Of a DNA stretch of 64,000 nt, positions 45,528 through 58,900 are shown in pieces. Under the pieces are notes generated by a model. It had not been told where the DNA came from, searched no databases, and worked only from the letters and a program-made list of their open reading frames with translations. Every line of letters begins with the position of its first letter. Positions within the stretch are counted from its first letter, which is position 1. The DNA lies in contig JAHNUO010000010.1 in assembly GCA_019787685.1 (NCBI GenBank), forward strand, positions 1,798,001 to 1,862,000. The letters run 5' to 3'. A program made the translations under genes and the position numbers. The DNA is from Chiua virens (taxonomy: Eukaryota; Basidiomycota; Agaricomycetes; Boletales; Boletaceae).

Positions 45528-48500
45528 CCTAGTAGTCTTGCGTATACTGCATGTCGGATAGACTGTCATATTGATACATTTCGACGAAGAGGGAAATAAA
45601 CAAGATCGTCACGAAGGACACAAGTAGGGAATGTATCAACTGCAGTGGATATCATGAGCTATTTCAAGAGTGCAAGGTACTGAGGCCTGAGGCAGTGTAG
45701 CGATATGGCGAACACTGCGCCATCTCTTGTGTGGGCGCTCGGCGTTATACGCCGCTTGCGTCATCATTCTGAATAGTTCGTTCAACTTTCGTGCTGATGG
45801 GTACTTGCACAATCGTTAGTGGCACGTCATCATTTTGATGAACAGCCTATGATATATTTGCGATCGATACAATGCGAGGTACTACTGCCAGCGGATACAC
45901 TGTTCAGATACTATACTGCTAATGGAAAAGAAAGCGCGCCAGAGGGGCTGCAGGTACCAAGGAAACCATGTGATCAAGACCGAGCTAAATTGAAACCGAA
46001 TCCAAGAAGAAAAAGTACTGAAAATTCGAACCACTGGTGCACGAAGAAAAAGTGAATCAGGCTAGTCGTGAAGATGACAACTGGAAAGGAGAAAGACCAG
46101 ATGACCTTCCGTGCGATGCTTCACTTCGCCATCAAGCCTTGAGGTCAAGCGAAGGAGCGTCCGTCCTGAAACCCAACTCGAAGCAAACCGAAGCCGGGTC
46201 TACGTCACGTCCAAATCACCTATCCAAGTCCCAACCAACAACTCGAACTTGAAGCCCGCGATGACCGTGAAGGGCTGACCACCACACCTCGAAAGCGTAC
46301 CAACTTGCCTAAGGTAACCTTGAAATCTCGCATTCCAAAAGGAAAGGTCGTAACCTTGCAAGGCAGCTTCGACTTGCGTGCCCATAGTCGTCTCGAATAA
46401 ACTTGCATCATTTTCTGTCATCGACCTCGTCTATCTTGATGGTGAGTCTCCAACTCCTGAATGCGATCGGCCTCGTGCACGACCATGACCATATCGGACT
46501 CGCGCAAATACGTCCCGAGTCTCCGTTATGGTTGTTGTACCGTCTGCACCGGACTTCGTCGCAGAGTAAGAGCGGACTCACAGCCGGCGAGAGAACATTT
46601 GACAGCCACTAGAAAGCGGGTGGAGGTGATGGCGGGCGGATGTGGATGTTTAGGCTCAGTGGTTTCTGTTTGGTCTATGAGGTGCTTTGGCGACTGCGAA
46701 AGGTGACGAGGTGAGGACAATCAATGCGTGGCCTTTTCTTCAGAGAGGATCTTGGAGGTATGTACGAGTCTGGCGTGAGATGGTGGTGACTTTGTCAGAG
46801 GTCAAAGGAACGAAGTGTGATTGGGAGCTGGAAAAGATGACACTCGACGATTTGATGGCGTTGAGCGACGGTAAAGGAAAAGTGGCGGGGGGACCTCAGA
46901 AGGATAAGTTCAGTTGGGTCAGTAGAATGTGGAGAATATTCAATGGGGTCCGTAAAATGGATCGGCGTGGTAAAACTGGTCGGTTGGGCATAAATAAGAT
47001 CGTCGAAGCTGAGCCTGACTAACGCGTCAGTTGAGTCAAATATGGTTGGATGATGGATCTCACCATTAAGCTGGAAAGTCGACAGAAGATGAGAGAACCG
47101 TCGACGAGAGGAGCCAGCAACGACAGGTCGGCTCCCTTAATCAAGGAAACGTTGGAAGTCGTACATGTCGAGGTGTGATCAACGTAACATCGCAGAGGGC
47201 CTTGATTAGGAACGAGATGAGATGCTAGGACTGGTGGCAGACCTGAGTCGTTTGTAAAGTAACTCGTGGGTCGGTAACGATGCCGAGGGCGAAGGAACAG
47301 TCGCCTCTGAGCCTCTATTGGTTTCAGGCACTTGACTGCGGACGGAGATATAGCAGAGAGGTACATAGAAACCATGGAAAACCTCGATACCTCACCACGC
47401 TACTCACCTACGTTCTTCTGCCCCAGTTCCCAATGCGTGGACATGGCCTGAGAGTCTGTGAACTGGACATCCCGAGTGTCGTGGTGATCACCTTCACAGA
47501 GCGAGAACCAAGATTTAGGCAGAGGTCACCACCACCCTGCCATCTCCATGTTCTCCTTCCGTGGTGGGTCCTTGTCTTGCCTAACGCCCTTGTCCGGCTT
47601 GGGAACAAACTTGAACTACCTGTGGATCCGCAGTACGTCGCTACCCGTGGCCTGGCGGTTGACTGCCTCAATCCTAGACTGCGAGCGACGTCATGAAGGC
47701 GAAAGGAATGTCTGAGCTGTCCAGATGGCGCGGTTGACTACCGTTCGAGCTCTATTTTGACTGTTCGAAGCCTCAGCGGACCATCACCCCAAGTCTGGCC
47801 ATCATCAAGGTTGTACCGGTCTCCGAGGGCGAGATGATCGATGCTGGACATACCATGGACCCGATGAATGGAGCTATCGTCGAGCTGCTGCAATCCCTGA
47901 TCCCCTCTGACCTGGTTGCGCAAGTCGCGATTCAACGATCGTCGAGAAGAACAAAGGTGCGTGGGAATTGTTGGACATTCCTCCGACATCGTCAATGTCA
48001 GTGTCGCAGCCAACCTTTGCCTCTTTGTCGCGCTTTGACTCGTCACCAGTGCTGTAAGGGATCCCGTCGCCGCAGATCGTCGCTGGCGTGTCGCCCGTAT
48101 AGTCCTACCCAGCCTTTGGTTCATTGCCAACAGTACTAGTAGAGGGGATCTCGTCACTGCAGACTGTCGTCGGGATCTCATTTCGCTTGACATCACTACC
48201 GACAACGATCGTCCACATCCATGTTCGTCGTCGGTGACACCAGACGACATCCGCCGCTGGTGCCTGAGACCTAGGTGCGTGGAACAGTTTTAGCCTACTT
48301 TGGTGGATGTCTTGCAGTTAATCCCCTGGTTGCGGCCCCAGTGGTGGTAATGTTAACAGCAGCATCTGGCCTTCCCTTCAAGTTACCAGTCGTACTAGGG
48401 CCATAAGACGATCGAGAGATCCAGGACCGGGGAAAGCAACTCGGCCCAGGTTGTCCTGCATGAACTCCGCGGATGCCTGGAATCGATCCGCCTTGACGTC

Positions 48501-50143
48501 TGCGTTGGCTTGAGCACGCTGAACGTTTTCTTAGGCTGACCGTGTGGCACCTGTGTTGTCTTACTCGCCACTGGAATCTGCACCGGCTGAAGGGAGGCAT
48601 GCTTCGCTTTCGGGCCCACTGTCGGTAACGAACCAGGTCGTGCCTTCTGGTTCGTGGACGCCGCATGGGAGACCGACGGCCGTATCCTGGTGGCTTTTGG
48701 CAGTAGGAACCGTTGCAGCTGTACGACGTGCGGTTTGGTTGACAAGGAAGGAGCACACCGTTTCATGTTCATACCGCACACCACGAACGGCCTGCTTTCT
48801 ATCGTTGTCTAAAGTGAAATTGATCCTCCTATGAGCATACATTGTAGGCAGCGCATAAACGACGTATGGAGGATATGCATGGCACATGCACGTCTTTGGA
48901 GGGGATGTTCACATTGGTAATTTCATTCGTCGAAGTCGGCATTGTGATGAGAGGATGCGAGGAAAGATGATAAAACATACCGACTTTCGTAACTAGATGC
49001 GAAGTATTTTACCGGCTAACAATGGTGGCTGACAGGTTGCAGTTGGCCATAATTGATTTCTGACAAACGTATTCGCAACTGGCCTTAGCTAGGCCTGCAG
49101 GAATATACCTCATCACAGGAGATATGATAATTCTTCCCCCGAAAGCTGCAGAGATGACATAGCGCTAACAGACCCAGAGTGTGAGGACTCCCTCCATGAA
49201 CGACAGGAACAACTAAATTGGTCAAGCCATCGTACAATGAACACTACATCGTAGACGCTACACGCTGAGCAACGCGACGTATCTCGTCTGGTGGGGCTGA
49301 TTCGCGGCGCGAGTGTTTTATTACGCACGTGCTGCGCATTCCTTGCCACTGTCTGATGTTGTCAATTATCATTTTGAACTTCCAGTATTGCAGGTTGCAA
49401 CTCTTGTGACTGTTATCGGCAACACTCGCTGATTCTGCTGCTTCGTCGTTGCCAGTGCTGCATGAATTTCGTCGAGCCACAGAGCTGGGCTATTGTCATC
49501 TTCCTCCAGATAAGTAAGAATCGTTGTTCTCTGTCGTGGATGGTGATGGTTTGTCTGGATTGCAGTCGAGTTGGGGGCATCGAACTATCCAATGGTATCT
49601 GTCAATGGTGCAACATCAGCATATTTCAAGCCATATTTTAGCTGATACTAGTCGGCACTTAGTGATATAAGTGTAAGGAATTGGATGGAGCTGTGATCCA
49701 TCCATAGACCTACTTAATTATTGATTTCACCACTTCATCCACCCATTTCCAGATGCGCAAGAACGACATAGTCGGTGTCTGATGACTTCCAAATTGAACG
49801 ATAGAGCATGCTGTCGCTTTGAACAAGTAAGGAATACAAGATAACACGTCGCAGCCGTATGTGCCACCATGCCTGTACCAATATTGAACTGATATATTTG
49901 TGTTCATATGGCCATATGTGTTGAAGAAGGAAAATGGGAAGTAGGATTATCGGGTAGAAGTCGATCTTTGGAGGAAGATCCCATTGTAGGACGTATGCCT
50001 GGATAACAGAACGGGCGCTTGGGAGAGCTGCTGTATCGCCATGAGGCCGTGCCGCGCATGTTAACCTCGTTGACCATAGCTTATAAGCTGTATACGGAGT
50101 ATTCGTGCATTCCCTCCACCAGTCTTTTCAGTACGCACCTCGG
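45528..50143. repeat. Spacer of tandem unit 3
   Basis: Third copy of the spacer, collinear with units 1 and 2. There are several deletions, for example about 45 bp near 47380 and parts near 48100. About 250 bp (roughly 49248-49500) is in reverse orientation relative to units 1 and 2. The 111-codon + ORF is open at 46687-47022. Confidence 0.7.
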
Positions 50144-51115
50144 ATGAATCGCTCGACCATCCCCCAGAACATCCTCACGTCGAATAATGCCCCTCACCAT
50201 TACGACGACCACGGTCTGTCGCCGAACCGAGTAATCTCGACACATACGGAGGGTATCGAGATGTTCGCGTATTTTGGGGATGGAAGACGTGTTGTCATTG
50301 GCTCTCGTGACAGAACTACAAAGGTATGGGATGTGGGAAATGGAGAACAAGAAGGGGCTTCAATGGTGCACGACGTAGCAGTTTCGGGAGTTGCAGTGAC
50401 GAAGGACGACACGAAGATCATCACCATCGGCTGTAATAACATCAAAGTGTGGGACGCGCAGTCACACAACCTGGTCAATCAATGGACTCATCGAGGGTAC
50501 GCCATCGGACTTGCTCTCTCGCCCGACGATCGACTCGTGGCAGTTATTGGGAGAACCGTGGGAATTTACACTCTGCAGGGGACACGGGTCAACACCATCA
50601 ACGTATTCGCCTTCTCGGTCTGCTTCTCTCCCGACGGCAGCAAACTTGCTTGTGGCGTATGGGGAGTCTCCGTGTATGACGTGACGACAGGCAAACTCAT
50701 CCTCCGTCTATTGAATAACCATCAAACTCTAGTCCAGAGTCTTTTGTGGTCACACGATGGCGCCAGGATTTTCTCTAGCTCTTATGACAAGACGATTCGT
50801 TGTTGGGATTCAACCACAGGTGAACAGATCGGTCAAGAATGGGAAGGTCACACCGACTCGATATACACCCTTTCCCTTTCCCCAGACGGATCCACACTCG
50901 CGAGTGCGTCAGAGGATAAAACTGTCCGCTTTTGGGACACAACTACTGGATCCCCCATCGGATGTCTACAACATCCTGACATCGTGAAGGCGGTTTCCTT
51001 CTCTCCTTTCGGTGAATCCGTGGTATCGGCAACATGGAATGGAAAGATATATGTGTGGCAGGTATGCTTCTCAAGTGTGCTTCAAATTTGTCTGGGCGTT
51101 CACTTCACTGCATAG
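50144..51115 (+). CDS. WD40 repeat protein, unit 3
   Basis: Third open WD40 paralogue, starting MNRSTIPQNIL at 50144. Blades: DRTTKVWD, IKVWDAQ, VGIYTLQ, VSVYDVT, DKTIRCWD, DKTVRFWD, GKIYVWQ. It has one extra codon (HTEGIEMF) and a two-codon shorter blade (CGVWGVSVYD) compared with units 1 and 2, both keeping the frame. The same splice donor follows YVWQ at about 51062. It is the copy nearest the full UTP20 gene and so may be the ancestral one. Confidence 0.85.
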   Translation: MNRSTIPQNILTSNNAPHHYDDHGLSPNRVISTHTEGIEMFAYFGDGRRVVIGSRDRTTKVWDVGNGEQEGASMVHDVAVSGVAVTKDDTKIITIGCNNIKVWDAQSHNLVNQWTHRGYAIGLALSPDDRLVAVIGRTVGIYTLQGTRVNTINVFAFSVCFSPDGSKLACGVWGVSVYDVTTGKLILRLLNNHQTLVQSLLWSHDGARIFSSSYDKTIRCWDSTTGEQIGQEWEGHTDSIYTLSLSPDGSTLASASEDKTVRFWDTTTGSPIGCLQHPDIVKAVSFSPFGESVVSATWNGKIYVWQVCFSSVLQICLGVHFTA

Positions 51116-52415
51116 GCACCGCGTCGCATGCAAGGGCCCTTTATCCAACCACCTCCACCCTATGCACGCATACATCCCTCCCCCCAACCAGAGCTGGCTT
51201 TCGATCTCTCAGTTCTTCATTTTGCAAGTATCCACCACTTTGATTTCCTCTCGCTTCCTGCTCACATTCGTCAAGCTACATACAACAAATATCTGTTCCT
51301 CCTCGGAGCCCGGTGTACCGCCGCCTCTTTCTGGGGATTCTGATTCTGATAGTATATCCGGGGAGAGTTCGAATCCGGGCGCGGCTGAATGGCCGGATTT
51401 ACAATCTATCCTCTCGGATCACTCACTCAGGCCCGAAGAACGCCAACGGATCTTTGAATTGCGGATGCGCGAACTGGTTCGGATTATCGCCTGTCGTCTA
51501 TAAATACTTACTAAGCCATTCACTATAGATGCATCTGGCGTCTTCACGTAGCCTACATCTTCCCCTCGATCTCATTCTTGCATATCTACCCAATGCTTCC
51601 GGGAACGAGTTGGCGAATATAGTCCAATCCTGTCAAACCCTGATGTAAGTACATTTTCCATGGTCACTGCGTCGACTCTCGCGGATTGAGGTCGATCTCT
51701 TGCCTTCCGAGTATTCACATTCTGGTTCGATTCAAATCTTCTCTGCTACAGGCATCCAGCACAAGTCGAGCCGTCTACCTCCGTGTTTTGTTCGTTATCA
51801 AGCAACAATCTCAATCTTCGCAAGACACGCAAGATTGACAAAATTAAAAAACGATTCATCTCCATGCTTCGTGAGGGCATCTAATTCCGGGTTACAAACA
51901 TTTTTTGCAGATCGCTGACCAAAAGTATACGTGCAGGCGAAATTGGGTTCCAAGTTCCCGAGGATCGACTCCCATGGTCTACTCTGGAAGAAAAGTTGCG
52001 CGAGCGCGGGTACACCATCCTCAACTGGCCAGAAGGAGTCATTCGTGAGAATGACAAGGGGGTGTATAGCCTGAGCGCCGAGGATGCGGCCAAACTTTAC
52101 CGTGCGCTCTTTTCAACCCAACCCCAAGGGCAGCTTCAGTTTGTTCATTGCATCGATGGTACGTGTCATCTCAGACGTAAACTTTTCTGTCCAAATTTCG
52201 CTCACGTGTTTGGGGATTCTGCAGAAATCACGCGAGACGGTGAAGGAAGCATGTTACCGATCGTCACAGATGCGCCGTCGCACTCAGACGGAGCCAGTGA
52301 TGCATGGCGCATAAGCGGTCGTGCATGTACCCCATCAGCACGCAAGCGGAAAGATCCGTTCAGAGTGATGACGCCAGGAGGATATGGCGGACGCAAGAGA
52401 CGCCGTGTAAACTGA
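51116..52415 (+). CDS. Conserved tail of the WD40 gene, or separate gene, unit 3
   Basis: Same exon order as units 1 and 2. The acidic SGDSDSDSISGESS block lies near 51340 and EERQRIFELRMREL near 51440. A likely intron at 51477-51528 leads into MHLASSRSLHLPLD. The basic NLRKTRKIDKIKK segment and RGYTILNWPEGV (52001) follow, and the KR-rich end has TGA at 52413-52415. Units 2 and 3 differ from unit 1 by a 12-base PFIQP-coding insertion or by its loss near 51130. The reading frame is conserved through all predicted splices. Confidence 0.6.
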
Positions 52416-52993
52416 GGAAGTCATGTCGCACGTTTTCAGGGAACGCTCGCTTTCACGAAGCCTGGCAGTGGACATACGCCAAGTGCAAAGATTTACTGTT
52501 CCATATCACGCACGCATCAATGTCTCACTGTTCAATAGAGAGTATATGTAATACTAAGTACCGACATGCTACTGTCGAGGACGCCGTGTCATAAACTTCC
52601 AACCACAAGGACACCTGCAGCTCTGTACTGACTTATGTCTATGTGTGCTTAGTAGTAGGGAAGGTCAAACATCGTACACCGTGAGGGCCACGATCATCGA
52701 TCAACAGCCGACATGCTCGGTCCATGCAGCTTGCGCATGGAACCGACCGTATTGGATCAAGACGACGTCGTGTACCGGGTGAAACGATTCAAATCACTTA
52801 TATCTTCTGCCACGCGATTTCTCATGGAGAGATCGTTAATGCTATAGCGGCATGTCCTTAACACTAGTGCCAGTGGTTAGGATACAAAGAAGTAGTATTA
52901 CATAATAGGAAAAGTTTACGGTCAATGCCGACTCATGATCAACTTGAAGCCTAACTTCAGCTGGTCCATACAGCTTGCACACGCCAGCTTGAC
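52416..52993 (+). pseudogene. Extra UTP20 first exon and intergenic sequence, unit 3
   Basis: A second UTP20-like exon 1 at 52737 (MEPTVLDQDDVVYRVKRF) and its adjoining intron-like sequence lie 257 bp before the exon used at 52994. The duplicate has no downstream exon 2 of its own. The remaining sequence is the WD40-UTP20 intergenic region. Confidence 0.5.
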
Positions 52994-55900
52994 ATGGAAT
53001 CAACTGTGTTAGATCAAGACGACGTCGTGCACCGGGTAAAACGATTTAAAGTGAGTCCAAGTCGCTTATATCTTCTGTCGTGCGATTTCTCATCGAGAAA
53101 CCGTCAGCATCAATCCTATGCAGAATCCCTGAAATACGTCCACCTACCATCCGCGCTTGATCTCATAAAATTTGACAATGACATAGCGGTATGTCCCCAT
53201 TTTTGTTCGCGCTCTTTTTGATGCTCATGTTTGGGTGGTGGTTAGGATAACGAGTCCCACTTTTATGCGTCTCTTCAGCAATGGCGACAACTCAATCTGT
53301 CTCCCTCGTTCATCAAATTCGCCAATGAAGCTGACCCGCTTTCCATTTCTATGCCTTTGCTTTTGCATAATTGGAGGAATATCGTCGCATTGTGGATTAC
53401 CGCAGTGGACGCCGCTGACGATGAAGGGTTGCACGCTCTTCTCGAGTATGGAATTGGAATCTCTGCTCTTTCATATTTTTATCGCTCACTTCTACCTCAG
53501 CCTTCTACAGAAAGTCGCGCATGACCTCCGTACGACACTATCGCCCGTCTATGCCGACCTGTTGGCCAAACTCCTCAATTTCCTTCCCCGTCCCATCGCA
53601 ACCCCCGCACTCACGGCGCTGCTAGCAACTTTGTCTGAGCTTTTTAAGTACCTCCTCGTGCCATCCATTCATTTGGACCTGTTACAGCAAACGTGGTCCT
53701 CCTTCCATGCCATCCTACCAAGTTGTAGTTCCGAAGTACAGCGTGCAGCCGGTGAGGTGTGGGCATCCGTACTACGCCGCTTAAAGACCTCTGCACGTGA
53801 AAAGGCAGTTCACCTCATGGCTAATAATTTGGACGGCGTTGAAATCGCCAGTGCTTGGATGCTTATCTTTGCTTGCAAAGTTAGCACTTATCACGTTTTC
53901 ATCCTCTCGGTAGACTGATCGTCCTTCGTTATCTACAGTCTGTATCTTCGACTCTTCACACGACATCATCTTCGATAATCCGACCCCTGATCGACTGCTA
54001 CCTGACCTCTCTCGATCCTGGTCCGCTGTATACACTTCTTCGACGCACGCTCACTTCTATCATTCACCATTGCAAGGACCCTGACCAATTTTCTGGCGTC
54101 GCCGACCCACTTATAACTCTTTTTTCGACTATCGTCAACCAACCTCCTTCAAATGAAGTAGAAATTGAACGTCTCCGGCGCATATTGGAACTGATTAGTG
54201 TGGTTTGCAGCGTGCGTCAAGGCTCCCGATTAACTCGTACGTTTTTTTTTTTTGATATCTAGTCTTGTTTTACCGTTGCCAATTTCATACTCAAGCGTCA
54301 CATTTATCACAATTGGCCTCCGCATTACCTAACATCCAAATTTGCGCCCCAATCGAGACCGCCCTACTTCACTTTTCAGCCTCAATCCTCACTGCAGGCG
54401 ACATGTCCATGGCAACGAACGTCGGGCATTTATTCATCTTGGAAGCTCTCAAAGTACCGAAGTTTGGAACTTCGCTTCTTGGCGCTCTCGCCGAGCTATC
54501 TTGGGGAGAGTGGAAGCTTGTTGCCCTACCTGCCTTGTTAAGGTCCACCACTGACCTCCTCACCATGGAGCCAAAGCAGACCCTTCGTTTGCTATCGAGC
54601 CTCGCCGATGCCGATAAACTTGGAGAGGTGGATGTCGTATGGAGACGCACCGTGGATGTCTGGCTTAGTGAACGACTATCCCGCTGGGAGCTCACTCCGG
54701 ACGGTGTAAATGAATTGCGCAACCTCCTGTCACTATCGGTGTACGCAGAGAAGACGCCAGTCTTACTGGTGGGGATAGTGCAGCGCATGCTCGATGCACC
54801 AAACCCAGAGGAGTCGTGGAACGCGTCACATGCGAACACAGCCTGGGCTCTACGGACATGCATGCATTCTCTTGGAAATTCGCAGAATGTATCGTGGAGA
54901 CAACAGGTTGATCTGGTAGAGTGGACCAGGACGGTCGTGCGGCGGTGGTCGTGGTCTCATTGTGTCCTGAACGGTTTGGCAGGTCTCACACAATTGAGGC
55001 AAGATAATTTCTCCCTATCTGGAAAAGATCTATCAATGATGGTGTTTCTCATCAGCCCTTTGTCATCAGACGCCACGTCCTTCTCGGAGATATACTTGCA
55101 CCTTCGGACATGCATTAGCTCCCATTCGCGATCGTTGCGTCTCAGCGCACTCAAAATCCTTTCTTCAAAGCTGGTCAAGTCATCTCCGGGAGAGCAAGAC
55201 GTACTGAAACGTTGTTTGCAAGGAGAAGAGGTTTCTCTGGACGCTCAAGGTGTACGTGAACGGGTGTTGCGCATCGGTCGTATTGGACAGGTGATCAAAG
55301 ATGGTGAACCGCTCGCCACTGATCTTTGTATCAGGTGGTTGATTTGTGAGTTTCCGTCTTCTCGACCTACTCGAACTCGTTTAAACCCGCCTCATTAGCC
55401 CAGCTGAAGGTCAACCTACGGCCACTATGGTCACCTGCTGCCGAAGCGCTCTCATCCTTGGCGAAACGATTCGGAGATTCGGTTTGGGCATGCTTCTTTG
55501 ACGAGTTGCAGGCAATTACCAGAGTGGCGGAGACTTGTAGACTTCCCGAATGGCTATCCGAGAACGTAGAGCAAGGTGTGAATGAAGACCCCTGGGAAGA
55601 TGAACGAACATGGAGAGATGGTGCTGCTCATAAGATCAGGAGTGCGATATCGAGTTGGCTGGACCAAGGACATGATCGGAAATGCATCATCCTTGTAGGT
55701 GTCCGTCTTTTTGGCTCTGCAAGGGATATTCACTGTCGTTTTCCTTCGCTAGGATCAAAAGCCCTGTGACCGCTTCGATCTTGTTTCGTTCGAGACACAG
55801 TTGCTATCGACAATGGGACAATGTGCATCGCTTGTTGAGAAACACAATCGCGAACTCGTTCCATTCTTCCTGTCGATGGCGGTCAGTGATAACACGGTTT

Positions 55901-58900
55901 CGAATCTACCCCGCCTATAAAATCAACGCCTGGCTCACACTGTTCAGTAAATTCACCAACCCCAAGGCACTCCACTCAACGGAAACGCTCTTTGAGCTCT
56001 ATTGTTCCCTCTTATCCCACCCCGATCGTGCACTGCAAACGGTAGCCCTCAACTGCGTCTTCACATACAAGTCTCCCAACCTTGTAAGACATGAAGAAAC
56101 GCTTCGACGTTTCTTGGACGATACGCTATGGCGAGACGAACTCGTGCATCTTGACTTGTCTTCATTGGACATCACAGATCGGCCGATGTTTGTGGACATA
56201 ACGATTCGTTTGCTCTTTGGGATCATGCTTGAGAAGAAGGGTCGTACAAGAGGAGGGGATAGAAGGGCCTCAGTGCTAAGCGCGCTCGCTGTATGCGCTG
56301 AAGACGAGCTGGGACTGCTCGTCGACTTGATGCTGAAACCGATGGGATCGAGTCGTCTGGCGTGGAAGGATGAGATATTTGTGTTGAGCCCAGTACCTCT
56401 GGGTGTGTCTCCAAAGCAGCAGGTCCGGATTTCTGAACCTCTTGGGCGAAGTGCTGAGGCAACTTGGGCCGAACGTGGTGGCGCACTGGCCAGCTCTTCT
56501 TGGGACTGCCCTGAACCTCACCGCGGCTGCACAGACCCGATTAGGAGGGTCGAAGCAGATTGAGGTGTCAGCCACAAATGGTACTGATGAAACCCAAGGA
56601 GAGGAAGAGGAGGATCGAGAAGATACTGCCGCCGAAGCTGACACAAATGTTGACGAAGGTTCGGTCATGAGGACGATGCGTTCCATCCGACAGCTTGGGT
56701 TCCGGCGACTCGCAGACTTTTTCCGCAATCCCGTCTCCTTCGATTACTCGCCATACCTTCGGGCGTCTTTTGACGCCATCTTTTCGCCGCGGATCGCTCT
56801 CCTCGACCAAGAGAATACTCAAGCACCGTCAGCCTTGCTTGAGGTGCTCTCTCTATGGGCTTCTCGACCAGAATACGTCTATTACTTGGTGGATTACGAC
56901 CATCGAGTGCTGGGCAAGGTCTTGGATTGCTTGGTTGCCACGAACGTTAAACCTGCCGTCCTGATGCACGTCTTTGACATCGTTGACCGTCTGCTCGCAT
57001 TCTCCTCCGAAGATGACGTGATCGCGGAACGCATTGTGAAACCGCATCTCTCGGTTCTTCAGAACTTCACAAAGCTGGTAGAGCGAACCAAGGGCGACCA
57101 ACACTTGTCCAGCCCCCTTGCTCAGCGCCAGATCAGCGTCCTGTCGCAGGTGGCACATCACATCATCGACCCCGAGCAGGCCGCCGTCCTTGTAGGCTTG
57201 CTCTCGCCGCTGTTGCGCAAGCCAGGGAAGGTGATCCCCGAAAAGACCAAGGTCAATCTGTTGACAGTCCTGAATAACCTATTCTCGCTCGTACCCGAGT
57301 TATCAGATCCGACATCACCGACCTTTCGACGTGTCTACGAGCTGCTTTCTCACTTATTCCTCACGTTCCGCTCCAATGGTGCTCGAATTGCGCTCACGTC
57401 GACGTTCAAACAGTTGGCGTTCGTTCATCCTACTCTTCAAGCGCTCGCACCGTTGTTGGAGTCGCTCAACGCATGCTCAACGAAACGCGTGAACGAACCC
57501 GACTTTGATCGTCGACTGACGGCGTTTACGACGCTCAACGAGGAGAGCTACGCCATCCTATCCACTCACGAGTGGCTTCCAGTATTATACAACGCATTGC
57601 ATTTCATTCAAGACCCGGAGGAACTCGCGATCCGCAACAATGCTGCGTTTACTCTCCGCCGCTTCATCGGTGTCGTCGCCTCAGATACACCCGCCGCGAT
57701 CGAGGCCGAGCCCGTGTTCATGCGTACCGTGTTTCCTGTACTCAAGAACGCGTTGCGATCCAAGTCGGAGCTCGTCCGTGCTGAAGCGCTCGGTGTCATC
57801 GCCCATGCCGTCCTCAAATGTGAACGTATCAGCGTCCCTTCAGGAGATGCGACCCCTGCTTGCCGGCGGTGACGACGAAGCGAGTTTCTTCACCAACATC
57901 CATCACATCCAGATCCACCGACGGACGAGAGCGCTTCGTCGGCTTGGCGAACAGTGCAACGAAGGGTACTTCCGTGGCAAGACGCTCGTGGACGTGTTCG
58001 TACCGTTAGTGGAACACTACGTCGTCTCGACGGCATCGCTCGACCATTTGTTGGTGGCCGAGGCAATCAATACGCTCGGCCGGATTGCGAAGCAGCTGCC
58101 TTGGACGGCATATTACAGTCTCGTGCAAAAGTATATTCGGAATTCCAAAGACAAGGACGGGGCCGTTCGTGTACACGTGCGCACGCTAGTGGCTATTCTC
58201 GAAAATTTCCACTTTTCGATGGAGGAGGCCGTCCAGGATACGGATGCTGCCGTCGTCGTTGATGGCGAGTCCCTAGAAGGCGAGGAGAACGCGGTCGATG
58301 TCCAACCCCCGCCCGTCGCTTCTTCTGTGGATGTCAAAAAGGTATCCGACGCAGTGAACATGCGTCTTCTACCCGCGTTGCTTGGGTACCTAGAGAACCG
58401 GGACGAGAATGAAGACAGCCTTCGGATCCCCATCGCATTCGGAATCGCCAATGTCGCATTGCATCTCCCATCCAGCGCGAGAGAGGCCCAGCTCGGAAAA
58501 CTGCTGACGGTGTTGAGTCAGGCGCTGCGCAGCCGATCCCAAGACACACGCGATCTCGTCCGGGAGACGATGTCTCGGATCGCGGTTGCGTTAGGGTCCG
58601 ACATACCTCCCGCTGGCCCTACGCGAGCTCCGAGCTGCGCTCGTACGCGGGCCACAACTTCATGTGCTCGCCTACGTGACGCACGCGTTGTTGACCTACG
58701 TCACCTCGCCCGACCGTGGCGACGCCGCGTTTGACGACCTCGACGGGTGCATCGACGCTCTCGCGCACGTCGCATCTGAAGTCGTGTTTGGTGAGTCGAG
58801 CAAGGCCGTCCAGCACGAGGACTTTAGGACTAAGATGCGCGAGGTCAAGGGGAGCGCGTCGCGGGGACTCGACTGTTTTGCGCTTGGTGCACGGTACGTG

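Noticed and set aside
53781..54035. 84-codon - strand ORF
   Set aside because: Antisense to UTP20 exons 4-5, with no motif.
54237..54262. 26-nt intron with a run of T in UTP20
   Set aside because: A later AG at about 54295 gives a 60-nt intron in the same phase and a better match to the family, so the tiny intron is unnecessary.
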